From the NCBI GenBank assembly GCA_002784145.1, contig PFKE01000154.1, positions 1 to 55,018 of the forward strand: a stretch of DNA of 55,018 bases, in the 5' to 3' direction. The position numbers and the translations under genes were made by a program. Under the pieces are notes generated by a model. The model saw only the letters and a list, made by a program, of their open reading frames with translations. It made no database searches and had not been told where the DNA came from. Each line of letters begins with the position of its first letter. Positions within the stretch are counted from its first letter, which is position 1. Of this stretch, positions 15,588 to 24,405 are shown in pieces. This DNA comes from Flavobacteriaceae bacterium CG_4_10_14_3_um_filter_33_47 (GTDB lineage: Bacteria > Bacteroidota > Bacteroidia > Flavobacteriales > Flavobacteriaceae).

Positions 15588-18500
15588 TTACTCTGCAATA
15601 ATGGTTTGTTTGTTAGCAACTCTATCGCTATACAACCACATTTTAAATCGGGTTACCAGATAGAATAAAATTGGTACCACAATTAAGGTTAAAAACGTGG
15701 CAATGATTAATCCGTAAATAACGGTCCATGCTAATGGTCCCCAAAAAATAACATTATCGCCACCAACATAAATATTCGCATTAAAATCACTAAAGAATGT
15801 AAAGAAGTTAATATTTAATCCGGTAGCTAAAGGTATTAATCCCAAAATGGTGGTAATAGCAGTTAATAATACCGGTCTCAAACGGGCTCTTCCACCTTTA
15901 ATAATGGCGTCTAATAAATCTTCTTTAGGTAAATACTGGTGATCATCTAACAAATGCTTTACTTTCTTTCTGTCAATTAATAATTGGGTATAATCTAACA
16001 ATACAACACCATTATTCACAACAATGCCTGCAAGAGAAATAATTCCCATCATGGTCATCATGATAACAAAGGAAGCTCCAGTAATAATCAAACCACCAAA
16101 AACCCCGATTAAACTTAAGAAAATAGCCAGCATGATAATGCCAGGTTTTGAAATGGAGTTAAACTGAAAGATTAATATAAAGAATATTAAGGCCAGACCT
16201 ATAAAAAAGGCACTCATTAAAAAGGCCATTTGTTTATTTTGTTCTTCAATTTGTCCAGTATAATCAATTTTAATAGTATCTGGCTTTTCCGTAAACGACT
16301 GCATTTCGTGTTGAACTTTAGCCACAATGGCACTAGCATCTGTAAAGCCGGGTGAAAGCGCAGAATATAAAGTTACAACACGTTTAACATCTCTATGCTT
16401 AATAGCACTAAAACCAGAGGTGTTGTTTTGTTTTGCGACGGCTGAAACAGGAATTTCTTTAATTTGACCAGAAGCCATATCTCTAAAGGTTATCTTTTGA
16501 TTAAAAATAGCACTGGTATTGTACCTGTTTTCTTCATTAAAACGAACATAAATATCATAATCTTCTCCATTCTCTTTATATATGCCGGCTTTAGCTCCAA
16601 AAAGAGAGTTTCGTAATTGTTGACCAACTTGTCCTGAAGAAACCCCTAATTCGCCAGCTTTCTTTCTGTCAACATGCACTTGCATGGCAGGTTTAGATTT
16701 ATTGACATCAATTTTTAATTCGTCAATACCTTGAATGTTTTTTAGGTTTAAATAATTACGCATTTTTTCTGCCGTATTAATTAGTTCTGCGTAATTATCG
16801 CCTTCTAATTCAATATTGATTGGATATCCTGCTGGTGGTCCAGCGGCATCTTTTTCAACGGAAATAGAAACACCAGGGTAAACATCTTTTAAGTCTTCTT
16901 GAATTTTTTTAAGAAGGACATTACTGTCGGCGCCTTTTCTAAATTTATATTCTCGCATACTGGCAGTAATTTTTCCTCTATGAGGCATTTCGGCAGCAGA
17001 GCCACCATCGGTTTGTGGGTTTCCTGCACCTTCACCAACCTGTGATACGGCACTTTCTGTTAAGAAATTATAATTACCATCTTTATATTGGTCATCATTT
17101 ATTAACTTATAAACACGTTCTTCTATACTTTTTGTTATGGTGTTTGTTTTATTAATATCGGTGCCTTCAGGATACTCTATATAGACAATAATTTGATTGG
17201 GTGTATTATCTGGAAAGAACTCCACTTTAGTTCGTTGACTTCCAATGGAAGCGCCAAATCCCATAAATGCAATGATAAGAAGCGTAAAAGTTCCTATGGT
17301 AATAAACACAGGCATTTTACCTTTAAAGGCAGTTCTTAAGGTGCGTTCGTAAAATTTTTCTGCTCGCGGTAAAATATCATTTTGAAAATGATTGGCCCAA
17401 CGTCTTAAAAATAATCTATAGACCCAAAGCAGGATGGCTATAATAACCATTAAAGTGCCCAGACCATTGTAACTTCCACCAAAAAAATAAATTAGAATTC
17501 CAAAAACTGTCAGTGAGCCAGATATTTTTATAATGAGAGGTAAAGGCATATTTTTGTCTTCGGTGGTCATAAATTGCGACACCATCACTGAGTTGAAAAA
17601 GATAGCAACGAACAGTGATGACCCCAATACAACCGATAAGGTTATGGGGAAATATTTCATAAATTCTCCCATAACACCTGGCCATAAACCAAGAGGAATA
17701 AATGCGGCGACGGTTGTTGCAGTTGAAATTATGATTGGAAATGCAATCTCACCAATGCCCATTTTAGCTGCTTCAACTCTGCTCATACCTTCTTCGGTCA
17801 TTAAACGATATACGTTTTCTACCACTACAATACCGTTGTCTACTAACATACCTAGCCCCATAATTAAACCAAATAAAATCATGGTATTCATAGTATAACC
17901 TAAAAGGTTTAATATCATGATTGACATAAACATGGACATAGGAATTGCAAATCCCACAAACAAGGCATTTTTAAATCCTAAGAAGAACATTAAAACGGTC
18001 ACAACCAAAATGATTCCAAAGAAGATATTGTTGACTAAATCATCCACTTGTCCAATGGTTTTTGAAGACTGATCATTGGCTATGGTGACTTTTAAATCTG
18101 GAGGGAACACCTCATTTATAGCATGGTTAACAATAACCTGTATTTGTTCGGCAGCGGCAACCATATTTTTACCAGCGCGTTTTTTAACGTCAAGCATGAC
18201 AACAGGTTCTCCAAATTCTCTGGCATAAGTTGTTTGGTCTTCATCTTTAAAGGTAACTGTAGCAATATCTTTTAAATAGATTGGGTTGTTGTTTTCTGAT
18301 TTAACTACAAAGTTTTCTAAATCACTAGGGGTTTCTATTTCTCCAATAATTCTGATGGTACGACGCTGACCACTAGTAATTAAATTGCCTGCAGAGATGG
18401 TAACATTTTCGCCGTTTATGGTATTGATGATATCGTTAAAACTTACTTGAGCAGCCATCATTTTGTAAATATCTACAGCTACTTCAACTTCTTTATCTTG

Positions 18501-19082
18501 TGCGCCACGAATGTCTACTTGTTTAATTTCTTGCAGACTTTCTATTTCATCTTCAAGATATTCACCATATTCCTTTAGTTTTTCAACAGGATAATCTCCA
18601 GAGATGTTGATATTAAGAATAGGAATTTCTTCAGACATGCTTAAATCAAAAACATTGGGTTCTACTTTAGCACCATTAAATGTAGGCCAATCTTCACCCG
18701 CAGTTTCAGAATCTACCTCATCTTTTACATTTTGTTTTGCAACTTCAACAGAGATGTTTTCATCAAACTCAACAATAATAATGGAGTAATCTTCTTGAGA
18801 AGTAGAAGTAATTTCAACCACATTACTTACGGTTTTAAGTTTGTCTTCTATGGGGTCTGTAATGAGTTTTTCTATATCTTCAGCAGTATTTCCTGGATAA
18901 ATGGAGCTTATGTATATTTTAGTTTCTTTTATTTCGGGAAAGTTTTCTCTTGGCATATTAAAATAGGCCTTAGTGCCAAGCAAAAGTATTAAGGCTATTA
19001 AAACATACATGGTTGTTTGATTATTGATGGCCCAAGACGATAATCCAAACTCTTTATGTACTTTTTTCTGTTTTTTTGTCAT
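15588..19082 (-). CDS. RND-family efflux permease (AcrB-like, HAE1 type)
   Basis: 1164 residues. Typical start (SSWAINNQTTMYVLIALILLLG), a first periplasmic loop, and TM4 with GLGMLVDNGIVVVENVYR carrying the proton-relay aspartate near residue 415. A second TM bundle ends in the C-terminal region. It exceeds AcrB length partly because of an extra hydrophobic stretch (about residues 515-560) between the two halves, which looks like two more TM segments. It exports hydrophobic or cationic compounds with the adaptor and TolC genes directly upstream (24-bp and 15-bp gaps). Last gene of the tetR-tolC-adaptor-permease unit. Substrate unknown. Confidence 0.94.
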   Translation of the reverse strand: MTKKQKKVHKEFGLSSWAINNQTTMYVLIALILLLGTKAYFNMPRENFPEIKETKIYISSIYPGNTAEDIEKLITDPIEDKLKTVSNVVEITSTSQEDYSIIIVEFDENISVEVAKQNVKDEVDSETAGEDWPTFNGAKVEPNVFDLSMSEEIPILNINISGDYPVEKLKEYGEYLEDEIESLQEIKQVDIRGAQDKEVEVAVDIYKMMAAQVSFNDIINTINGENVTISAGNLITSGQRRTIRIIGEIETPSDLENFVVKSENNNPIYLKDIATVTFKDEDQTTYAREFGEPVVMLDVKKRAGKNMVAAAEQIQVIVNHAINEVFPPDLKVTIANDQSSKTIGQVDDLVNNIFFGIILVVTVLMFFLGFKNALFVGFAIPMSMFMSIMILNLLGYTMNTMILFGLIMGLGMLVDNGIVVVENVYRLMTEEGMSRVEAAKMGIGEIAFPIIISTATTVAAFIPLGLWPGVMGEFMKYFPITLSVVLGSSLFVAIFFNSVMVSQFMTTEDKNMPLPLIIKISGSLTVFGILIYFFGGSYNGLGTLMVIIAILLWVYRLFLRRWANHFQNDILPRAEKFYERTLRTAFKGKMPVFITIGTFTLLIIAFMGFGASIGSQRTKVEFFPDNTPNQIIVYIEYPEGTDINKTNTITKSIEERVYKLINDDQYKDGNYNFLTESAVSQVGEGAGNPQTDGGSAAEMPHRGKITASMREYKFRKGADSNVLLKKIQEDLKDVYPGVSISVEKDAAGPPAGYPINIELEGDNYAELINTAEKMRNYLNLKNIQGIDELKIDVNKSKPAMQVHVDRKKAGELGVSSGQVGQQLRNSLFGAKAGIYKENGEDYDIYVRFNEENRYNTSAIFNQKITFRDMASGQIKEIPVSAVAKQNNTSGFSAIKHRDVKRVVTLYSALSPGFTDASAIVAKVQHEMQSFTEKPDTIKIDYTGQIEEQNKQMAFLMSAFFIGLALIFFILIFQFNSISKPGIIMLAIFLSLIGVFGGLIITGASFVIMMTMMGIISLAGIVVNNGVVLLDYTQLLIDRKKVKHLLDDHQYLPKEDLLDAIIKGGRARLRPVLLTAITTILGLIPLATGLNINFFTFFSDFNANIYVGGDNVIFWGPLAWTVIYGLIIATFLTLIVVPILFYLVTRFKMWLYSDRVANKQTIIAE

Positions 19083-19106
19083 GTTATTTAACTTTGGTTG
19101 TTTGAA

Positions 19107-20285
19107 TTAGTTGTTGTTATCAAGGACAAGAATTTTTATTTCTTGACCATCTTTTATACTTCTGGCACCTTCATTAATAATTTCGTCTTCATGGCTTAAA
19201 CCGGATAGTATTTCAATAAAATCGCCTTGTGTTTTTCCGGTAATTACAAAGGCTTGTTTGGCAGTTCCTTTGTTTTCGTTTTTGTTTGTGATGGTGTAAA
19301 CATATTGTAAACCTTCTGCATTTTCTGAAATAATACTTTGCGGAATTAAATAAGCTGCTTTATTGGTGTAGTCATTAATTTTTAGTTTGGCTGTTAGGTT
19401 TGGCTTAATTTCTTTGTTATGGTTAGGCACAGCCACTTCAATTTTAAAAGTTCTGTTGGCTGGGTTTATAAAATTGCCAGCCTGACGCACTTTTGAATTT
19501 AAAGATTTTCCTAAGATTGGAAATTCTACCAACACCTCTTTTCCAGATGTAATATCAGAAATATATCGTTCAGGCACATCTGTTTCTATATACATGTCAT
19601 TAAGATTTACAATTCTGAATAATGGTGATTGTCCTGGTGCCACAACACTACCTTGGTCTGTAATAACGTCATCAATAGTTCCAGAAAATGGGGCTCTAAC
19701 CTGAGTTTTATCAATTTGCTCTTTTAATTGATTGATAGCTCTTGATTGAGCGTCATAAGAAGATTTTGCTTGTAAATATTGAATTTCACTACCAATTTTT
19801 TGATTCCAAAGGCGTTCTTGACGTTCAAAAGTTGTTTTAGCTAAATCTGCTTGAATTTGCAATTGAGCTAATTGTTGGCTTAAGCCACCATCATCTATTT
19901 TTGCTAAAAGTTGACCTTTGCTAACCGTTTGTCCTTCTTTAACAAGTACCTGAGTTAAAACCCCTGAAAATTGTGGGTAAATGATTAAGTTTTGTTTGGT
20001 GCTTACATTGCCTTGCAATTCAATATAATGGTTAAAAACAATTTCTTTTGCAAGAAAGGTTGTTACCAATGGAATTTTTTCAACCGGATCTAATGCTTTA
20101 ATTTTAGCATCAAGTAATTTTAATTGAGAGCTAATAAGTTGCTGTTGATCATCTAATTGATTTTTCTTTTCTCTGATTTTCTCTAAATTATTGGTAGAAA
20201 TGATATCTTCTACAGACTGTTTTTTATCGTTACCACAAGAAGTTATGATAAAGGCTAAGGCGACGATGGTTACTATATGTTTCAT
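19107..20285 (-). CDS. RND efflux periplasmic adaptor lipoprotein
   Basis: 392 residues. Lipobox cysteine C17 (AFIITSC), then a coiled-coil stretch (about 25-65, LEKIREKKNQLDDQQQ), the barrel-sandwich/lipoyl halves (LVKEGQTVSKGQLLAKIDDG and RAPFSGTIDDVITDQGSVV) around a helical hairpin, and beta-barrel and membrane-proximal domains. The adaptor bridges the RND permease and the TolC channel in the periplasm. The coiled coil before the lipoyl half is a frequent feature of Bacteroidota adaptors. Between tolC and the permease gene in one unit. Confidence 0.93.
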   Translation of the reverse strand: MKHIVTIVALAFIITSCGNDKKQSVEDIISTNNLEKIREKKNQLDDQQQLISSQLKLLDAKIKALDPVEKIPLVTTFLAKEIVFNHYIELQGNVSTKQNLIIYPQFSGVLTQVLVKEGQTVSKGQLLAKIDDGGLSQQLAQLQIQADLAKTTFERQERLWNQKIGSEIQYLQAKSSYDAQSRAINQLKEQIDKTQVRAPFSGTIDDVITDQGSVVAPGQSPLFRIVNLNDMYIETDVPERYISDITSGKEVLVEFPILGKSLNSKVRQAGNFINPANRTFKIEVAVPNHNKEIKPNLTAKLKINDYTNKAAYLIPQSIISENAEGLQYVYTITNKNENKGTAKQAFVITGKTQGDFIEILSGLSHEDEIINEGARSIKDGQEIKILVLDNNN

Positions 20286-20300
20286 AATTTGATTGATTTA

Positions 20301-21644
20301 TTAGTTGTTGATAGTATTTAGCACCGTTTCTAGTGCGGCTTTTTTGTTGATAACATCTAGCATGGCTTGCAAATATTCCTGCTGTGCTGAATATAATTGA
20401 GTTTGTGCTTGTCTTAAATCAAAACTAGATGCAATGCCTTCAAAAAACTTAATTTGATTTTTTTGTTCAATACGTTCTGCCAAGCTCAAGTTTTGTTTTT
20501 TATTATCATAATCTTCAACGGCAAATTGATAATCGCTTTTTGCTGAAGCAATTTGAAGCTGAAGTTTTTGTTCGGTTTCAATTAAGTCATCTTCAGATTT
20601 TGATAGATTTATTTTAGCGCGTTGTGTTGCAGCGCTTCTTCCTAACGAACTAAATATAGGAATGCTCATGTTAACGCCAACAAGAGAGGACCCAAACCAT
20701 CTTTGGTCTTTTTCTGTAAATGTAAAACGATCGCTAAAACTAGAATATCCACCATTAATAAATGCATTTAAAGTTGGCAATGCTTTACTTTTTTCTAGTT
20801 TTAATAACAGCTTTTTAGCCTTTTTGTCATTCTTTGCAATAAGATAATCAATATTGCTTTCAATAGAAGGTTTGGTGTTTAGTAACTCTAACGACATGTT
20901 TTTAGCCGTTAAATTTTCAAGTGTGTCGGTAAGCTTGGTTTTATGGTAAACATCCAAGCCTATGGTTATGTTAAGCATTTGATAAGCCAGTGTTTTTAAG
21001 CGCATGGTGTTACTTAAAGAACTTTCAACACCCGATAAAGTAATTTGTAATTGTTCAACACTTTCTTCTTCCTCTAAACCATTTTCATATATTTTGGTTA
21101 GTTCATTTAAGTTTTTTTCTAAAACCACTTTGTTTCGTTCAAGTATAAGGATGCTTTGTTCGGCCAAAAGTACATTGCCATAAGCATTGATAACCGCTTT
21201 TCTAACTTCTAAATCGGTTTTAACTTTGGCGTTTTTTGAAATTTCTAAAAATACTTTAGCAGATTGTAACCCCACTAAATAGGAGCCATCAAAAAGCTTT
21301 TGGCTTAAGGTTGCCGTTGTAGAAATATTTTGTCTGGTTCCAAAAGTAACCTCAGCAAATTCTCCTGGAGTGCCTCCAAAAAAAATGGCAGGAATAACCT
21401 GTACTTGTTGTTTTAAAAAGTTTTGATACCCAATATCGGCAGATATTTGAGGCAAACCCGTAGCTGTAGTTTCCCATTTTTGTTGTTTTGCTGCTTCAAT
21501 ATCTCTTGAGGCATTTTTTGCGGTTCTGTTATGTTCTAAAGCATAATCAATAGCATCTTGCAAGCTAAAACTTTGAATGGTTTCTTGCGAAAACATTACA
21601 GATGTAATAAATAAAAAAATAAGGAGTAGGTTTTTATGTGTCAT
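20301..21644 (-). CDS. TolC-family outer-membrane efflux protein
   Basis: 447 residues with a signal peptide (MTHKNLLLIFLFITSVMFSQ) and two OEP repeats: FSLQDAIDYALEHNRTAKNA and the later SLAERIEQKNQIKFFEG, each followed by long helices. It forms the trimeric outer-membrane duct of the pump encoded downstream. The four-gene order tetR-tolC-adaptor-permease is common in Flavobacteriaceae. Three bases separate its start from the tetR stop. Confidence 0.92.
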   Translation of the reverse strand: MTHKNLLLIFLFITSVMFSQETIQSFSLQDAIDYALEHNRTAKNASRDIEAAKQQKWETTATGLPQISADIGYQNFLKQQVQVIPAIFFGGTPGEFAEVTFGTRQNISTTATLSQKLFDGSYLVGLQSAKVFLEISKNAKVKTDLEVRKAVINAYGNVLLAEQSILILERNKVVLEKNLNELTKIYENGLEEEESVEQLQITLSGVESSLSNTMRLKTLAYQMLNITIGLDVYHKTKLTDTLENLTAKNMSLELLNTKPSIESNIDYLIAKNDKKAKKLLLKLEKSKALPTLNAFINGGYSSFSDRFTFTEKDQRWFGSSLVGVNMSIPIFSSLGRSAATQRAKINLSKSEDDLIETEQKLQLQIASAKSDYQFAVEDYDNKKQNLSLAERIEQKNQIKFFEGIASSFDLRQAQTQLYSAQQEYLQAMLDVINKKAALETVLNTINN

Positions 21645-21647
21645 ATG

Positions 21648-22250
21648 TTATGTTGGATTGTTGATGAATTTATTAAGAGTTAAAAGCCCTTTTTCTGTGC
21701 AAATGCCACGTAAGTGGTATTCTAAATAGTTTTCCATAAGGGCGTTCATTGAAAAATTGTTTAAGGGGAACATTTCTTTATCTTTTAAGGCTACTATGCA
21801 GTTAAAATAAATTCTTGAAATAAATTCAATATGGATAGTTGTTCTGTAAAGTCCTTGCTCTACCCCTCTAAAAAGGTTGTCTTTTACACACGCTTGCATC
21901 AATTCAAACTGTTTCTTTTTAAGGGTGTTAAAAATTCTTGGATAGTATTTTTGTAATTGATATTGTGGAGACGATTTTTCATCTTTTAAATGCTCCATTA
22001 CAAAGTGTTTAATATCATAAATTTCTTCAATAGGGTTCTTTTTTAAAGCGCAAATACCTCCAATTCCGCAAGAAATATTTTCGAAAACATATAAACTCAC
22101 CGCTTCAACAAGTGATGTTTTGTTATCAAAATGCTGGTAAATGGTTTTTTTTGAAATTCCTAAATGTGCAGAAATGTCATCCATGGTAATGCTTTTAAAC
22201 CCATAGTTTAAAAATAATTCGGTGGCATTGCTTAATATTTTGTCTCTCAT
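21648..22250 (-). CDS. TetR-family transcriptional regulator of the efflux operon
   Basis: Start placed at ATG 22250 (MRDKILSNATELFLNYG), giving 200 residues. The longer frame from 22301 would start upstream of the promoter elements at 22259-22289. The HTH is ITMDDISAHLGISKKTIYQHF (about residues 23-43), the standard TetR DNA-binding signature; the C-terminal helical domain would bind the inducer. It is the first gene of the pump operon, so it probably represses its own promoter through the inverted repeat at 22272-22299. The leader is at most a few bases. Confidence 0.9.
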   Translation of the reverse strand: MRDKILSNATELFLNYGFKSITMDDISAHLGISKKTIYQHFDNKTSLVEAVSLYVFENISCGIGGICALKKNPIEEIYDIKHFVMEHLKDEKSSPQYQLQKYYPRIFNTLKKKQFELMQACVKDNLFRGVEQGLYRTTIHIEFISRIYFNCIVALKDKEMFPLNNFSMNALMENYLEYHLRGICTEKGLLTLNKFINNPT

Positions 22251-22258
22251 AACGGGCG

Positions 22259-22299
22259 CAAATGTACAACGGGAAACTTTAAAAACAAAAATAGTTTCC
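22259..22299 (-). promoter_or_regulatory. promoter and likely TetR operator of the efflux operon
   Basis: Minus strand: TTTG (22286-22289), 19-bp spacer, TACATTTG (22259-22266), a textbook Bacteroidota promoter. The inverted repeat GGAAACT (22272-22278) / AGTTTCC (22293-22299), with a 14-bp spacer, straddles the TTTG box and spacer, where a repressor would block polymerase. The ATG follows TACATTTG by eight bases. Confidence 0.75.
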
Positions 22300-22362
22300 A
22301 AAGTTTTAATCTTTTTTTAACAGATAATTTACATACATACCTTTTGATTTGTTGTTTTAATT

Positions 22363-22370
22363 TATTTTTG
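22363..22370 (+). promoter_or_regulatory. -7 box of the polyprenyl synthase gene
   Basis: TATTTTTG fits TAnnTTTG and ends four bases before the ATG at 22375, implying a leaderless message. A TTTG at 22343 is only 16 bp away, shorter than the usual spacer. Confidence 0.4.
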
Positions 22371-22374
22371 CGTT

Positions 22375-23349
22375 ATGCTATCCATAGATAAATATCAAGA
22401 AAAATTTGTTGAATATTTAGAACAGTATTCAATTGTAAAAGAACCAAAAAATCTTTATGAACCTATTCAATACATTCTAAAATTAGGAGGTAAACGCTTG
22501 CGTCCTGTACTAACTTTAATGACATCAGAAATTTTTGATTCTGATTATGTAAAAAGTTTAAATGCAGCCTTAAGTATTGAGGTGTTTCATAATTTTTCAT
22601 TGGTTCATGACGATATTATGGATGATGCACCTTTACGACGAGGAAAAGAAACGGTTCATGAAAAATGGAATACAAATGCCGGAATTCTTTCTGGCGATGC
22701 CATGCTTATTATGGCCTATAAACTATTTGAAAGTTATGATAATCAAACTTTTAGAGCTTTAGCTGAATTATTTAGTAAAACGGCACTTGAAGTTTGTGAA
22801 GGACAGCAATATGATGTTGACTTTGAAACCCGAAATGATGTAATCATTACAGAATATTTAAAAATGATTGAATACAAAACAGCTGTTTTGGTGGGCGCTG
22901 CCATGAAAATGGGTGCTATTGTGGCCCAAGCTTCAAAAAAAGATCAGAATAGTATTTATGAGTTTGGAAAAAATTTAGGAATAGCGTTTCAATTACAAGA
23001 CGATTATTTAGACGCATTTGGAGATCCAAAAACCTTTGGAAAACAAGTAGGTGGCGATATTATTGAAAACAAAAAGACCATATTATATATCAATGCATTA
23101 AAACTTTCAAAGGCTGAAGACCGTAATCAATTACAACATTTGTTTAGTATAAATCCTAATAATCCGGAGGAAAAAATAAATCTGGCTAAAGAAATATTTG
23201 TTGAAAGTGGTGCTACAAAAGCCACCAAAGATGCCATAAAAGACTATACACAAAAAGCTTTTAATGTTTTAGAGACCTTACACATTTCTGAAGGAAAGAA
23301 ATTAATGCTAAAAGAGTTTGGGGAACAATTAATGAATAGAACAATATAA
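22375..23349 (+). CDS. polyprenyl (trans-isoprenyl) diphosphate synthase
   Basis: 324 residues. It extends allylic diphosphates with isopentenyl diphosphate. The first aspartate-rich motif is LVHDDIMDDAPLRRG (DDIMD near 80-84) and the second is QLQDDYLDAFGD. GGKRLRPVL near residue 40 binds the substrate. The DDxxD form with two intervening residues is that of medium/long-chain synthases and GGPP/FPP-type enzymes; chain length cannot be fixed from sequence by eye. It probably makes precursors for menaquinone or carotenoids. The next gene begins directly after its stop (TAAATG). Confidence 0.92.
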   Translation: MLSIDKYQEKFVEYLEQYSIVKEPKNLYEPIQYILKLGGKRLRPVLTLMTSEIFDSDYVKSLNAALSIEVFHNFSLVHDDIMDDAPLRRGKETVHEKWNTNAGILSGDAMLIMAYKLFESYDNQTFRALAELFSKTALEVCEGQQYDVDFETRNDVIITEYLKMIEYKTAVLVGAAMKMGAIVAQASKKDQNSIYEFGKNLGIAFQLQDDYLDAFGDPKTFGKQVGGDIIENKKTILYINALKLSKAEDRNQLQHLFSINPNNPEEKINLAKEIFVESGATKATKDAIKDYTQKAFNVLETLHISEGKKLMLKEFGEQLMNRTI

Positions 23350-23697
23350 ATGCAATTTCCAGCAACTTTTGATGCATTAATCCATGAGGCAAATCAGCTT
23401 AAATTGTATAAAAAACTTATAGAACAACTCAATAAGGATTTTTTATTGGCAAATATTAGTATAGATTTTCATGAAGAAATTTTACCAACTAGTTTAAAAT
23501 TTTTACTGCATGAAACGGTTTATGAACTCATACAACATAAGTTTACCAATTACCTAAACTTACTTTATATTATTGATGTCTCAGAAGACCAAATAAGGCA
23601 ACTTGACGGCGAAGATACGTTATTGCTTTCTGAACAAGTTTCGTTTTTAATTTTAAAACGAGAATGGCAAAAAGTATGGTACAAAAACCATTATTAA
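23350..23697 (+). CDS. conserved hypothetical protein following the prenyl synthase
   Basis: 115 residues, no signal peptide or TM segment, predominantly helical with clusters such as EANQLKLYKKLIEQLNKDF. The start codon abuts the stop of the polyprenyl synthase gene, so the two are translated from one message. No domain recognised. It ends convergently four bases from the cytochrome gene. Position suggests a housekeeping protein, but no role can be assigned. Confidence 0.65.
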   Translation: MQFPATFDALIHEANQLKLYKKLIEQLNKDFLLANISIDFHEEILPTSLKFLLHETVYELIQHKFTNYLNLLYIIDVSEDQIRQLDGEDTLLLSEQVSFLILKREWQKVWYKNHY

Positions 23698-23701
23698 AAC
23701 C

Positions 23702-24202
23702 CTAATTTAAAGTTCGGTAATACTCTAAAATGGCTCTGGCGTCTTCTTGTGTTAAATCTTGCTTAATCATAGGGGCATAATTAAACTCAATAAGCAACTC
23801 TTTGGCTAAAGGATCTTTACGTATCATTTCTTCTGGATTTAAAATCATATTCATAATCCATTCCGGCGTTCTTGTTTTTAAGATGCCTTTGGCTGCCGGA
23901 CCAATAAATTTTTTGTCAGGTCTGTGGCATGCTGTACACATTTTTTTAAAGATTGCTTCACCGCTTTTTGCTAAAGTGTAATCTATGTTATTTGGTAGCT
24001 CTAAGCTTGTAACAGGTCCAATGCCTTTATTGATTAAATCAATTTTTTCAGAGGCTAAAACTTTTGCTTCAGTTGAGGTTTTTTTGGTTTCAGATGACAT
24101 ATTTTCATAAGAAAAACCTGCTCTTTTTTCAGCTTCAGCTTTACCACAACTCAAGAAAGTTAAAATGAAAACGGATGAGATTAAAATAGATAATTTAAAC
24201 AT
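23702..24202 (-). CDS. c-type cytochrome lipoprotein
   Basis: 166 residues from ATG 24202 (MFKLSILISSVFILTFLSC). The frame can be extended to a TTG at 24226, but that codon overlaps a TAATTTTG box (24224-24231). Lipobox cysteine C19. A single class I haem c site is CTACH (C89-x2-C92-H93), with a likely distal methionine in NYAPMIKQ. The linker between lipobox and haem domain is long and low in complexity. A periplasmic electron carrier is expected, anchored to a membrane by lipid. The redox partner is not indicated by neighbours. Confidence 0.87.
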   Translation of the reverse strand: MFKLSILISSVFILTFLSCGKAEAEKRAGFSYENMSSETKKTSTEAKVLASEKIDLINKGIGPVTSLELPNNIDYTLAKSGEAIFKKMCTACHRPDKKFIGPAAKGILKTRTPEWIMNMILNPEEMIRKDPLAKELLIEFNYAPMIKQDLTQEDARAILEYYRTLN

Positions 24203-24405
24203 GCTTTTTGTAATTTTTAATTGCAAAATTAAGAAAAAAATAGTTACTGAAATCTGTGATTTATTAAGCCATACAAGGTGTCTTTACTATTTAAGCATAG
24301 GAATAAAAATGTTTGTTATAAAAATCGTAAAACAATATCTAGTTTTGGTAAAAGTTGTATTTTTGGAAAAATTTCTATAAATAAAAGATTGTCTGACAAA
24401 CTATA

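Noticed and set aside
22251-22301. Upstream ATG for tetR at 22301.
   Set aside because: It precedes the TACATTTG box; transcription would start downstream of it.
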